In this document: positions 22,123 to 32,666 of the stretch, one piece after another | How the letters are laid out: the number at the start of each line of letters is the position of its first letter | Numbering within the stretch: the first letter of the stretch is position 1 | Source: Pseudopyrenochaeta lycopersici | Lineage: Eukaryota; Ascomycota; Dothideomycetes; Pleosporales; Pseudopyrenochaetaceae | DNA length: 64,000 nucleotides | NCBI GenBank assembly: GCA_003313425.1 | Contig: NHZP01000062.1 | Coordinates: 1-64,000, forward strand | Direction of reading: 5' to 3' | Position numbers and translations under genes: made by a program | The notes under the pieces: model-generated | The model's database searches: none | Told to the model about the DNA's origin: nothing | The model's input: the letters and a program-made list of their open reading frames with translations, nothing else

Positions 22123-22553
22123 ATGCGCCTATACAACCTCGCCGTCATCGCCCCAGTGATTACCATAGTCCAAGCCGCATGTTACAAATTGACGACCGGC
22201 ATGTATGGTCAGAACATGGATGGCGCAGACGCAGTGGTCGACAAGCTCTGTGACTATGACTTAGCTGGCTACTTCACCGAAGGCCAGACCAAATACCGTT
22301 GTTTTCAGCTGCCCAAGAACAAGGTCGAACTCTGGGTTGGTTGGAAGGGCCGTGGCGGCCTAACACTGAATAGTAAGGACTGCAAGATGCGTCTTAAGAA
22401 CGAAATGAATGGGTGTGCTCTTGGTGGTGAAAATGTTGTAGCAGACTGGTACTTCCGGTAAGCACTCTTGCCCCTTGTCACACTTAGCAGAACCTTCAGA
22501 CGGTTTTCTAACCCTAACGTAATAGTGTCGATCCTAATTGGGGAGAATGCTAG
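22123..22553 (+). CDS. small secreted cysteine-rich protein (candidate effector), two exons
   Basis: Exon 1 is 22123-22457, intron 22458-22525 (GTAAGC, branch TTCTAACCCTAAC, TAATAG), exon 2 22526-22553. The product is 120 residues. The start at 22123 rather than the upstream in-frame ATG at 22072 gives a clean signal peptide (MRLYNLAVIAPVITIVQA). The mature part has six cysteines: in ACYK, KLCD, YRCF, KDCK, NGCA and the C-terminal GEC encoded by exon 2. Six suggests three disulfides. The core VELWVGWKGRGG and NGCALGGENVVADWYF resembles a family of small secreted proteins common in Pleosporales; its function is not known to me. The intron removes a premature stop and supplies the last cysteine, which supports the splice. 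Confidence 0.8.
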
Positions 22554-24789
22554 ATAGAGAAGAGTTGACATCATGGCTAGAAGCAACGTTAGGGGTTCGT
22601 AGGCAATAGGTAGATGAGATCGAAGAATTAGATATAGATGAATGTGAGCTCCTCGTTCTTCTAGGTTATTTACTCTAATACAGTGAGCCTCATGCTTGGG
22701 CGGTAGCTAGACTAGGGCCTAAATATAGTTCCTTGTTACTTACTGAAATGCTTGTACATCTTCACTATTTCCTAGTGAGAGTTGATTGGAAATCCACCAT
22801 TGTGGAAAAGCAACGTTGTGGAATACCAGTACACAACCCCACAATAAGCCGTAGAACAAGGATAAGAAAGGGCAACGAAAAATGAGCAGAAGAGTAAGCA
22901 ATCCACCGTGGTGGGGGTCATGGCGTTGGGTTCCCAACTGTAGCGTTCGCTTTTGCTTGTGCTTGTTCTTTACCAGATTAGGACCAATCAATCATTCACT
23001 TCCTAAGACAATATTTATGAGCACTTCCATCTGCCAAACATGATCTCCATCATAATTACGTCCCAACATGCCCGGATGTCATGGATTTGTTCAAGAGCAA
23101 TCCAAACCAATAACCCATCCAATTGCCAGTCGAAGGGCAACCTGGTCATCCGAAGCGTTGAACGAGATGCTGCAGCCAGGAACTGGTTCTCGAAGCCGAA
23201 AACCCAGGCCAGCGTCAACCAAAAAAGCTTTAAGCGACAATTCTTCCGCGCCAGACGTGAATCTTATCGATGCATGTGGACTACGTAAAGGCGTGCAGAG
23301 TGTTCATTGCTAGCCAGACATTACTTAACTTACATCCTGTAAGCAGCTGTCAGTAGTCACACGCTGCCGTTCTGTTCTGGGTGCCAATGCTGACCCTAAG
23401 CAAATGTCCTCAACTGGATGACTTTGCCAGTCGATCAAAATTCTGCGCATGTGCGCCCAGATCCCGACTGGATGAGTGCAGATTCTTTCCAGCCTCTGCC
23501 CGTTGTTGCCTTCGAGACAACGTGAACAACTCGCAACGTTCATGGGAGAAAAGTTTCATCACGACTGACACCTCGCTATCGCTGCGGATAGTAAAGGGAG
23601 AGTACCAATTCGCAAGAAAACAAGGAGAGAATCGGCCAGCTTCTCTTAGAGGATTAATTTTCTCTTCAGCGATAGATTTCAAGTTGAATTTGATTTTTAG
23701 GAATGATATTGACTTAGAAAACGATGCGTACATGGTCACCTACAGGCCAGGAGAAGGGGAAGGAGTCCCAATACTGAATGCGGCGCAATACCGTCGTCGC
23801 GCCAAGCTCACAGGACATCTGACGCTCTTGTCAAATCTTGGGGGGTGTAAGAGTTGTAGTATTATCAAGGTGGGATCTAAGACTAAGTAGTGGCGCTAGT
23901 TAGTCATGTGCATCGGTCACATAACCACTGCGTTCATCGCCCATCTTGACAGCTCTCTCAGCTGATCAAAATGTGACCTCAATACATACATGTGGATCTA
24001 ATGTTCGATGCTCAAGACGAGATCTTTCAAGCCTTAAATATCATACTCGGTCACATCCCAGAATTTGCAGTCGATTAAGTTACTCAAATGTGGAGACTTC
24101 GAAATATGAGTTCTACGAGAAGTCGTTGGCGATTTTGCTCCACAAAAGCCCAAGGGTGGACGAAAGCGTCAAGGCTTCGTTGCGTATCTCAGGGGTCCTT
24201 CCTCGTACTTGATGCAGCACACTTCTGAGCCATTCATTCAACTTAAAGCGGTAAATATCGTTCATTCAAAGCGCTTCCCTTATGCTGCTGTAGGGGTATC
24301 ACACGCCGATTCTTGTCATGGGAAATTTGAACGCAGTCGTGTTGGCCTACCCAATCTCTGGGTACACGCCAAGCAAATGCGTAAACACAGCTGATACAAG
24401 CCGGCCTCTGAGAATTGCGGGGTCACTTAATGAGCGTGGAAACGTACTTGTTCTGCTGGATAAGCAAAGGTGACTGATGAGCAATCATGACATGCAAGCT
24501 AGATGTCCTGAAAATTTGGCTCAATGCTTGGAGACGTCATCATGACCTCTTCCCCATGACTGATCAGCTCTCCAACCCATTCGCGAGCTGTTGCAAAGTA
24601 TTTTAGGCCGTCGCATCCTTGTGCATGTTCAATTGCAGGTTTCCAATCGCGGGAGCTCCGTCCAGTTCAAAGCTAGAGTCACGACAGGGCGCCAAACTGC
24701 CTGCTCAGAAACGCAAGTGAATCTCCTTCTCATCAATAGAGATAGACACAGGTAAAGACCATCAGGTCTGGATGATACTACTGTCGTCA
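22554..24789. other. intergenic, no confident gene
   Basis: Plus-strand frames at 23068-23313 and 23381-23890 and a minus-strand frame at 22740-22991 are open but unrecognised and partly shared by the opposite strand. No element ends found. Confidence 0.3.
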
Positions 24790-25833
24790 ATGTTGACCAA
24801 GAATCGATATCGGGCATGCGTTGCGGAAGCAGTAGGCTTTCTTGCTTTGGCGGTTATGGCTGATGCGCACATGTAAGTACTCATCCATAGATCACTTTGA
24901 TGGCAGCTACCCATCTTCCATGATAGTTGCAACAGCAATGCGAAGATTGTATTGACTGACAAAGACACTCCCAGGTCGCTCTGGTATCCCGGGCCTTTGG
25001 GTGGCGTCAAGGAAGCAAATGCATTTTCTACTCGGCCAGATCCACAACTAAACTTTCCCCTGGGATGTTGCGATATTGACGGCGGTCCTACGCTACTGGA
25101 TCCAGGTCTCTGCCGCGGCCATCTCGATCTCTTCGATCAGGAAGAGCCACAGGTGGTTTGGACAGCTGGTCAGGAGGCTTACTTCCAGTTATCTGACTAC
25201 ACCTACTCCTCGTATGCACAGGGCTCCACCCATGATGGTGGCAGCTGCCAAGTAGGATTTTCGGTAGATCGAGGGTTAACATGGAAAGCTGCAGCCTCGT
25301 TCTTCGGCAACTGCCCGCGTCGTGGAGGCGACGGGTCCCCAGAATTCCAGACCTTTGGCTTTGGAGTTCCACTTGGGGTTCCAGAGGGAAACGCCTTATT
25401 TGTGTGGGTTTGGCTTAATCGGGAGCACGAGTCCTACGTGAATTGTGCCAAGGTTCGCATCGGCTCCGGACAGAACAACAAAACATCTACATTAAGACCG
25501 TTAAAGGCAAGCCAAACCCCAGTAACGCTTGATAGCTCAGAGGTCTCTCAAACACCGTTGCAGCCAAGGAAAAACTTTGGCACAAATGAGCAGCCTCTGC
25601 AAAGGCGTTTGAGCGACGTATGCAGATGGGATTCGGCACCGATCATGGAAACGAGTTATTTCACAGTTGACGCTAAGTGTATGCCGGGTGCTAAGCTTTC
25701 GAACCCGAGAAGCGACGACTTCGAGTATGGTTGGGACGTGTCCTGTGGGGTGATTCACGGGGATAATGCTTACACCATTCGGACGATCGAATGCGATGCT
25801 ATCTACCGAGCAGACTCAGTGAGGCAAGTCTAG
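24790..25833 (+). CDS. secreted AA11-like lytic polysaccharide monooxygenase, two exons
   Basis: Exon 1 (24790-24872) encodes the signal peptide ending FLALAVMADA, followed by His27. A 63-nt intron (24873-24935, GTAAGT..CAACAG) splits the next codon, and exon 2 runs 24936-25833. The joined frame is 981 nt, 326 residues. His27 would become the N-terminal copper ligand. The second brace His lies in STHDGGSCQ and the axial Tyr in SYVNCAK. FGNCPRRGG and the LFVWVWLNREHESY core match the LPMO fold. It is clearly divergent from the AA11 at 15071: the N-terminal loop has an extra CCDIDGG segment, and residues of about 190 onward are a Ser/Thr linker plus a cysteine-containing tail with no recognised module. 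Substrate is inferred to be chitin or a related glucan. Confidence 0.8.
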
Positions 25834-25913
25834 TACATGTCGATACTGAGCACTGGCCCATTGCATGAAATCTTACATTCATTGGATTTGCTTATCGGTT
25901 GCTATATATTCTA

Positions 25914-26649
25914 ACGTCCCTCCCTGCGTGGCGGAAAACTGTTAGTTTATGACACACACACCTAGTTGGATGCCAGGACACGTGATGTGACAGCTCATCA
26001 CAAACGGTGATGTGATGTGATGAGCCATTCCCAAAACGCACCCTTAGCTATCAATCTGTATATAAGTCTCTAACTTGCAGGCAGAATCATCATCACTTCT
26101 TCTTCCTATTCTCAACAAAAACCCTGCGTGGCGGAAACCCAACATCACTTTCCATCACAATAAATTCCACAATCATCAAGAGCCTTAGGAACTCTCGGAA
26201 TAACTACTGTAGGTTCTTACTTTTATCTCCCCTTCGTGTCTTCAAGAAACAATCTCTGCTCAACCTGTAATAGTACAATTCACTACGGGAACATCTGCCA
26301 GCCTCACCTCGGACAGTCTCGGATTAGGTGAGAACCTTTTGTATCTGATCTAGACTTCCAGAAGCCGTAGATAGGCTTCAGTAGAGCATCAGCCGAGCTA
26401 AGTGTCCTGTTACCTAAGCTATTTGCGCCTTAGTAGTAGTGTAATGCCTGCGCAGGCAAGGCTGACGAAAGTAGTGAAATGTCGTACTGCGCGCTTAGCA
26501 GGTTTGTTCTGCATGGAATATCAGGCTCAGGCTCTAATGAACAAATTCCAAGATTATCTGGCCCTATTAATCATCCTTGACGTTGTTGTGATGACGAGTG
26601 CTGGCGGGTTTCCGCCACACCGGGTTTTCCGCCACACAAGGATGGACGT
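25914..26649. mobile_element. TIR element with TA target duplication (ACGTCC...GGACGT family)
   Basis: The left end reads ACGTCCCTCCCTGCGTGGCG followed by GAAAAC. The reverse complement of the right end reads ACGTCCATCCTTGTGTGGCG followed by GAAAAC. Both are flanked by TA (25912-25913 and 26650-26651). The 736-bp interior encodes nothing recognised, contains another internal copy of the terminal motif near 26125 (CCCTGCGTGGCGGAAACCC), and carries the promoter-like repeat at 25998-26117. Related ends occur at 39705-39747, 47385-47410 and 53901-54462. Confidence 0.75.
25998..26117 (+). promoter_or_regulatory. mobile promoter-like repeat, copy 1
   Basis: A palindromic stretch (CTCATCAC...GTGATGAG) is followed by TGTATATAAG, then a CT-rich segment (CACTTCTTCTTCCTATTC) and CAACAAAA. 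That is the usual order of a fungal core promoter and 5' leader. The same block recurs at 47241-47384. The nearest same-strand large ORF is the kinase at 27016. Promoter activity is inference. Confidence 0.5.
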
Positions 26650-27015
26650 TACCTCTGAGGCATGGAGACTTTACGCGATGAGCTATTGTTTCGCGAATGG
26701 TTCTTACCCGAGGTATATATGCGCACTTCTTGGCATCATGACCTCACGCTCGTTGGGGGGGCAACAACGCGCAGGGGCCCGTGCGCCAAGAGCTTAGGCA
26801 GCCAAACACAGCGTGCTCCCACATACGACACTCTCGACTTCCTCCCATTGCAGCTGTCAGAGCAATCATTTCTACTACGCAGGCATCTGGTGTGAGCATT
26901 GTTGTCTACACTCATGCAGTAGGCATATTTGTGTGTTCATTTTCCGCCACGGAAGAACGCCATAGACGGACCCACTACAGCGGGCTGGTGATCGAAAAGA
27001 TCTTATCGTCACGAC

Positions 27016-29418
27016 ATGGCCGGGTCGCCAGATTATAGGATTCTGTATCTGGAGGAACAAGGCAGGCGTGAAGCAGCGGAGAGCGCCCAGAAAAAGGCGG
27101 AAGCAGCACGGGAGAAGGAACAACGCAGACGCGAAGAGGAACAACGCATACGCGAAGAGGAACAACGCAGGCGCGAAGAGGCGGAGCAAGCCCAGGAAAG
27201 GGCCGGAGAGAAGATGCGCAAGACAGCCCTTTCCGAGTTCCTCGACGCCTGCCACAACCACCTCCACTCGGGCCTCACCGTCCAGACCGACGCGACCCTG
27301 TCGACCCGAGGAGACCCCGCCAATGCAAACAACAAGCTTCGACCGGAAACGCTGGCCCTGTGGACGGACTTCCCAGCACAGCAGGCGACGATCTGGAACG
27401 ATCTGATGGAGTCTGGCTTCGCGTCCGAGCGACACTTCACATCGCTGCACACGCTGGAGGAGACGGGCGAGGCCGTGCGGCGGCGGATGATGAGCTCGGA
27501 GCTGGACCTGAACGTTTTCCAGCGGCACACCGTCGAGGACCAGGTATCGTTGATCATCCAGCGCCTGCACGGCGACCGACGACTGCGACAGAAGTTTGGG
27601 CTCCAGGGCTCGGTGAACTTTGAGAACCACGCCAACACGCTCAGCCCGGAGTCGCAGCTGGAGGAGGGCATGGAGCAGCTGACGGTGTCGGGGACTGGGC
27701 GACGGCGGTCACCGCGCCTGCAGGCTAAAGCGAAAAGGACCGGGCCGTCGGGCTCGACAGACACGGCAGAAGCGGAGGACGCTCGTCGCAAAAGCACAGC
27801 AGGCTCGTCGCGTCCTCGGGCCGACCAGTTCTGCGTATACAACACCGACGCAACTCGGAGCGCACAGAATCGCATCGCGGCCTTCATTCTAGAGTACAAG
27901 GCGCCGCACAAGCTCCCGCTTGGCTACATCTACGAGGGGCTAGGCGAGATGGAACTCGAGGAGATAGTGCAGTGCCACGAAGGCGAGACATTGAGAGACC
28001 GCTTTCGCCGGCTGGTCGCTGCGGTCATCACCCAGGCGTTCTCCTACATGGTCAGGATCGGAGTGGAGTATGGGTGCGTATGCATGGGCGAGGCGTACAT
28101 CTTCCTGCGGGTGGGAGACGACCCTAGGACCGTGCACTACTTCCTCTCGGTGCCAAAGGGCGACGTGGGAGAGACGACGGGGTGGACACCCGGCTCGGAG
28201 GGGGGGAACCGCTTGCACCTGACGGCAGTTGGACAGATGTTGGCCTTCACTCTCCAGGCGCTGAAGACACCGCCCCGGCGCCAGCGATGGCGGGCTGAGG
28301 CGGCGTCGCAACTGCACAGCTGGGAGGTGGTGTACGACGAGCTGCTGGAGGCGATCCCCGAAGGCACCACGCAGTCGTCGGAGTACCAGCCTCCGGTGGA
28401 CGACAGCTTCCTCCGCATATCGCCTGTGCGGCTCCGGGGTAGGGGAGTGAAGCACAGCTCGCCTAGCTGCTGGCAAGCAGAGAAGCGGCGCGAGACCAGC
28501 GACGAGGAACCGGAGCCGGATCTGGACACGCCGAGCCGACAGCAGCCCTTGTTGCAGCACTTCTCGCGCATGCAGAGGACTGCCGGTAGCTCGTCAAGCG
28601 GGCGCGGGCGCGGGCGCGGGCGCAGGCGTGGCCAGGGAACACAGGATGGGCAATACTGCACGCAGGACTGCCTGCGCGGGCTTGCCGAAGGCGGTATGCT
28701 CGACAGGTTCTGTCCAAACGCCAGAGAGCACGGGGAGAGATACCATCAGATCGATCGACCAACGTTCCTTGCCCTCCTGCGTCAACAGCTTGCGGACGAC
28801 CTAGACACGGATTGCGATCCCGTGAGTATGCCTGGAGCGTGTGGAGTGCTCTTTCGCGTCCGTCTGCGATCGCACGGATACACTGTGGCGGCGAAGTCCA
28901 CGCCCGCCTACTTCGTCCATCGCCTGCGACGGGAGGCGTCCATCTACGAGCGGCTTCGGCCCATCCAGGGCATTCACGTGCCGGTGCACTTGGGGAACAT
29001 CGATCTGCAGACCCCGTACTTCTACGAAGGAATCGTCGAGCTCGTGCACATGATGTTTCTCAGCTTCGGAGGTAAGTCGATCGGCCAACATCTTACGGCG
29101 GAGAACAAGGCATTAGTCATCGAGCAGGTGAAATGGTCGGCCGGCGCGATTCATGGGTTGCGGGTGCTGCACAAGGACCTGATGCCTCGCAACATACTAT
29201 GGAATGAGGAAACTAAGCACGTCATGGTGATCGACTTCGAGAGGGCAGAGGTCGAGCAACGGACCGTGCTAGGTGTCATCTCGGCCAATCGAAAAAGGAA
29301 GAGGCCGACAGGAAGCTCGGCCAAGCAAGGACAGGCCAAGCCTTCTGCATGCACACAGGAGATACGACGGGCGATGTTTGAGTTGAACGGCATTGCCCAG
29401 TCGATTCGATGTCGATGA
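27016..29418 (+). CDS. FunK1-type fungal protein kinase with N-terminal coiled coil and EYK-containing domain
   Basis: One open frame of 800 residues. Residues of about 10-70 form a highly charged Arg/Glu/Gln coiled coil of REEEQR-type repeats. Residues 270-440 are a conserved block starting DQFCVYNTDA and containing FILEYKAPHKL (E293, K295), then RRLVAAVITQAFSYM and RTVHYFLSVPKG. After a disordered linker and a short GRGRGRG basic stretch (about 530-540) comes a cysteine-containing segment and the kinase domain, about 600-780. Its VAAK lysine is K627, helix-C Glu E640, catalytic loop HKDLMPRN with D721 and N726, and DFE with D740 in place of DFG. This is the FunK1 pattern; such genes are expanded and mobile in filamentous fungi. 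Roles are poorly known. Base composition is clearly richer in G+C than the neighbours. No introns are needed. Confidence 0.82.
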   Translation: MAGSPDYRILYLEEQGRREAAESAQKKAEAAREKEQRRREEEQRIREEEQRRREEAEQAQERAGEKMRKTALSEFLDACHNHLHSGLTVQTDATLSTRGDPANANNKLRPETLALWTDFPAQQATIWNDLMESGFASERHFTSLHTLEETGEAVRRRMMSSELDLNVFQRHTVEDQVSLIIQRLHGDRRLRQKFGLQGSVNFENHANTLSPESQLEEGMEQLTVSGTGRRRSPRLQAKAKRTGPSGSTDTAEAEDARRKSTAGSSRPRADQFCVYNTDATRSAQNRIAAFILEYKAPHKLPLGYIYEGLGEMELEEIVQCHEGETLRDRFRRLVAAVITQAFSYMVRIGVEYGCVCMGEAYIFLRVGDDPRTVHYFLSVPKGDVGETTGWTPGSEGGNRLHLTAVGQMLAFTLQALKTPPRRQRWRAEAASQLHSWEVVYDELLEAIPEGTTQSSEYQPPVDDSFLRISPVRLRGRGVKHSSPSCWQAEKRRETSDEEPEPDLDTPSRQQPLLQHFSRMQRTAGSSSSGRGRGRGRRRGQGTQDGQYCTQDCLRGLAEGGMLDRFCPNAREHGERYHQIDRPTFLALLRQQLADDLDTDCDPVSMPGACGVLFRVRLRSHGYTVAAKSTPAYFVHRLRREASIYERLRPIQGIHVPVHLGNIDLQTPYFYEGIVELVHMMFLSFGGKSIGQHLTAENKALVIEQVKWSAGAIHGLRVLHKDLMPRNILWNEETKHVMVIDFERAEVEQRTVLGVISANRKRKRPTGSSAKQGQAKPSACTQEIRRAMFELNGIAQSIRCR

Positions 29419-29854
29419 CGCTAAGCTCAAGACTCGTCTGCACCTGGTAACAGATGGCGTTTACCACAAGTGGGCACTTGATGTCGCCAATGACGGCTTC
29501 CTTTAGCGGAGAGGGCATAGGTGCCATCAAGTACTCAAGCAGTGGGGAACCGTGGCGGAAATGACCTAGTAAACGCCTTGAATGTCGGTCTAAGATATGG
29601 CCTCAAGTACAACCTCCCAGGAGACCTGGTCGAGCTTCTTGAAGATTGCTTTCGACAGCTGCATAAGGCTAGATTATCGAAGTCTCCAAGGTTGATGTAC
29701 TGCCCTCCACCGTCTGGCATTTGCGCGAGCTCCACCAAGAGTTTTCGATTGGCATCAGCGAAGGTGTTGGACCATCCAGTGTGCTGCATCAGTTTGTGTT
29801 CAGAGTCAAGTCAAGGCTGTTGGTGCTGATGGCTATCGCTTTTTTACTGATCGG
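29419..29854. other. kinase 3' flank, nothing recognised
   Basis: Open frames on both strands without family resemblance. CCGTGGCGGAAATG at 29549 is the near-exact inverse of a word at 26939, on the other side of the kinase. Confidence 0.35.
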
Positions 29855-30187
29855 TCATGCGTTCGAGTTCATCTCGGTGCGATTGCTCAAGGCGAAGGAG
29901 TCGCGACACTGAGCCTTGTGGCAGGCTATTGTCGAGCGAACTAGTAGCTGCGGCCGAGTGAACCAGCCCCACAATTTAGTAGCTATATGCTCCGTTTCGA
30001 TCCAGCTTTGAAGAGTCAGTCCTTCGACTCCATGGTCGCGAGGCCACGTTGACGACTTCCACTTTACACCCTGGCTCTTGGGGCGGTGGCGGGCTAGCAG
30101 TTCGCCGCTAGTAGTTATGAATCCGCAATGCTTGCATGCAAAGCCGATGTGCTTGGAGAGATACGGATGCAAAGGCGATTTCGCCAA
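29855..30187 (-). pseudogene. fragment with OrsD/DUF3505-like C2H2 finger
   Basis: The frame reads HIGFACKHCGFITTSGELLA, then a His after about four residues and LTLQSWI. The spacing C-x2-C, TTS, H and the Trp/LQSW end resemble the second finger of OrsD-type (DUF3505) fungal proteins, which often occur with helicase-like mobile genes. An upstream in-frame stop near 30220 and no ATG at the start mark it as a fragment. Confidence 0.45.
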
Positions 30188-30347
30188 TCTTTCGGTGAGA
30201 CCTTTAGAGCAGAGTCAACGGCATACGCTCTGAGTGGCGAGATAGCAGTTGATGATTTGTGAATTTGTCTTGATGAACGCAAAACTATAATACCCCAGTC
30301 TGAGAATATACACCATTACGTCCTATTTGCTCTATCAGCCTCATTCC

Positions 30348-30605
30348 TGTGTCTGCTGGCCGCCCTACTCCCTAGACCTTAGCCCTATAGAACACCTTTG
30401 GTGGGCCTTTAAAAAGCGACTCTATAAATACTGCCTATATCTTCTTAAGACGGGCTAGGGTGAGGATGCTAGAGAGGCGCACTGTAGGGCACTCAAACTG
30501 GAGTGGAGGAGGATACCTGGGTTGCTTATAAAGTCGCTCGTTTTGAGTATGCCGCGCCGTCTGCGCGCTGTACGCACTGCTAAGGGCTACTATACGAAGT
30601 ACTAA
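30348..30605 (+). pseudogene. C-terminal fragment of a Tc1/mariner transposase
   Basis: The frame reads CWPPYSLDLSPIEHLWWAFK, the third-catalytic-acid region of DDE_3 transposases, then one TAG near 30459, then LKLEWRRIPGLLIKSLVLSM and PRRLRAVRTAKGYYTKY to the stop. This is the canonical Tc1 C-terminus. Catalytic N-terminal parts are absent. It is a different family from the transposase at 53441. Confidence 0.8.
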
Positions 30606-32120
30606 GTAATAGAGAAAGATTTTGCTATTTTTTCGGCACTAAAATTGTATATATTGATTATCAACTGAGCATTGTGCAGATATTGAAACTGGCGTCTTGT
30701 GGGCAGGGTGGGCCGAGCGCGCCAGAGGTGTAATACTTGTGACTACTGTACTTAGTACAGTACATGATACTGCATAAAAGGGGGCCAGGTTTTTCTCCTT
30801 TGCATAGCGTGAATTCACCATTGATCTCTTTCGCTCCCTGCACACCTTAAGTTGCTTGAGTAAACACAAAGCAGAGCGATTTTGGTCATCTATGAACTTT
30901 TCAACCCCAACGCAGTACAGTACAATAAAGATGACCACTTGATGAACCAAGTTTGAGCTAGGGGTTGGTGTTCTTCGAAGCTCGCTTATAGCGTGGCCCG
31001 TGCTGCGCTTTGCTGTGAATATTGTGGAGGTGAGGCTTTTAGCATCATCATTTGCATCATATGAGATATTGTGCCGAAGTAGCTTGCATCTAGCCACAAC
31101 TAGCATTCATCCTACACTGCTCATTACTTTGAGACGCTTTGTTTCCTCAGTATCATCAGCTGCTTGGCAATTCTGCATCGGCGGTCAGCGCTTTGGGTCA
31201 GCGGTACCTGTAAGCGGTACCCGTTGCGCCGGGTCGTCGCTTCGGATGCGCCACTCTAAACGCCTCTGCAGTCATCACTTTCAAGTCCCCAGTCCGTGCG
31301 CATCAGTGATCGGCTGCATAGAGTGCTGACGTGCGCACCGATACATCATGTTGTAGAGCGAAATACGTACATTGGCTAGAGCAAGCATAAGAACAAAAGC
31401 ATAAGAACAAGCATTCGAATAAGCATATTCCAAGCTATGGACTTCCACCCTGGCGGAAAACCAGGGTGATGGATATCACGCACGGCTACAGGATGATGAG
31501 TTGGCGCACAAGTCAGCATGCCGTGCAGCAGATCAATGGCGATCATCTGTTGCGCACAAGACGGGGGACATAAGTGATGATTGCAGTTATGTCTTCGATG
31601 CTCACGCGCCGCAGGGGCTGTTGCGTATCGCGCTACGTGGCATACCAAAGTGCCGCAGAGCAAAAGGCGCCTGGAATAACGCTCGGGCCACGTTGTGTTC
31701 CTAGTCGTCATGCAAAGTGAGACGCCTGTCCTCGCCGAGAATCCAAGCGTCTGTCCGAAATAGATCAGCGCCTAGAGCTACATCCCTAAATGGACCCAAC
31801 CTACAGTCCATTTCTTCATCATCCGATTCGCTCGCTTCACTTTCTGGAACCGTGCCTCATCAAAACTCCTGTCGTGCCCTCCCCGAACCTTGGTCAGTAT
31901 GGACCACAGCAGGTTGGGTGAGCTGGTTACTGAGTGCCCATTGCTAGGTTCGCCCTCAACACTGTTACAAGACCCCTGGTAAGTTCTGGATACTATCTAT
32001 CTCGGGAGAAGGCAGAAGTAAAGCTAGGGCCAACGTCGTGGCTGTGGAACGGTGGGTAAGGGCAGGGAGGAGGGTGTTCAAGCGTATGCTATGTACATAT
32101 TAAATACAAGAATGCCAGGA
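30606..32120. other. intergenic, nothing recognised
   Basis: Short frames only. A perfect 10-bp hairpin around a GGCGGAAAACC loop (CACCCTGG...CCAGGGTG) lies near 31448-31471. Confidence 0.35.
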
Positions 32121-32666
32121 CTATATCAAAATGGCCAAGCCTTCGGGTCTCATTACGCTAAGCGCAGTCTCTGTGAGTCTGTCCAGCCCTTCCTTAAACA
32201 AGTACTCTGTCCCCTCTGTTTTTGTCATCATTGCGAAAGTCCTACACAACAAGTCCTCTGGTGATAGGTCTTGGTTCTTATCATGCGCACTGAGTGCCTT
32301 CCACCTCAGTCGCAAGATGCGGAGGTCATTTATGGCCAGCACTCGGTCCACCATTTCCATAGTCTGCGCGCTAGATTGACATTCTATCATCACCCGAAGC
32401 TGACTCATTTTCCGCTGCTCTTTGATCCATACAAGAAGGACGTCGCGGTGACAGTCGAATAGTGGTTCCATAGCGAGCCTGAATTCCGTCTCATGATCAG
32501 TCCATATTTCCTCTAGATATTTTAACAAAGCGAATTCATCGGGTTTATTTCCATCTCTGGGTAACAGGTATTCCAAGAGCAGGCGTAGAAGCTCGCACTG
32601 TCTGAGGGTCACCTCGCGAGGAGCAGGCATCCTATTTCTCTCTGAACTATCTTGGCGGTGGCCCAT
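32121..32666 (-). CDS. hypothetical helical protein with Pro/Ser/His-rich leader
   Basis: From ATG at 32666 the frame runs 181 residues. It begins with a short disordered part, then about 150 residues predicted helical (LRQCELLRLLLEYLLPRDGN, then LEEIWTDHETEFRLAMEPLF and RVMIECQSSAQTMEMVDRV). The same frame stays open upstream to a stop near 33036 and is rich in Pro, Ser, Thr, Asn and His (APGNHHHHRAPEPP) but has no ATG there, so an upstream exon contributing that leader is likely. Family not recognised. Confidence 0.5.
   Translation of the reverse strand: MGHRQDSSERNRMPAPREVTLRQCELLRLLLEYLLPRDGNKPDEFALLKYLEEIWTDHETEFRLAMEPLFDCHRDVLLVWIKEQRKMSQLRVMIECQSSAQTMEMVDRVLAINDLRILRLRWKALSAHDKNQDLSPEDLLCRTFAMMTKTEGTEYLFKEGLDRLTETALSVMRPEGLAILI

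Noticed and set aside
22740..23890. Three open frames between the effector candidate and the second LPMO
   Set aside because: They overlap on both strands and show no recognisable domain or exon structure.
27033..28762. Long minus-strand and third-frame ORFs under the kinase gene
   Set aside because: They are shadows of the G+C-rich kinase frame; Arg/Ser/Pro-rich with no domain.
31448..31471. Hairpin CACCCTGG..CCAGGGTG with GGCGGAAAAC in the loop region
   Set aside because: Shares GGCGGAAAA with the TIR family but has no element ends around it; left as a note only.
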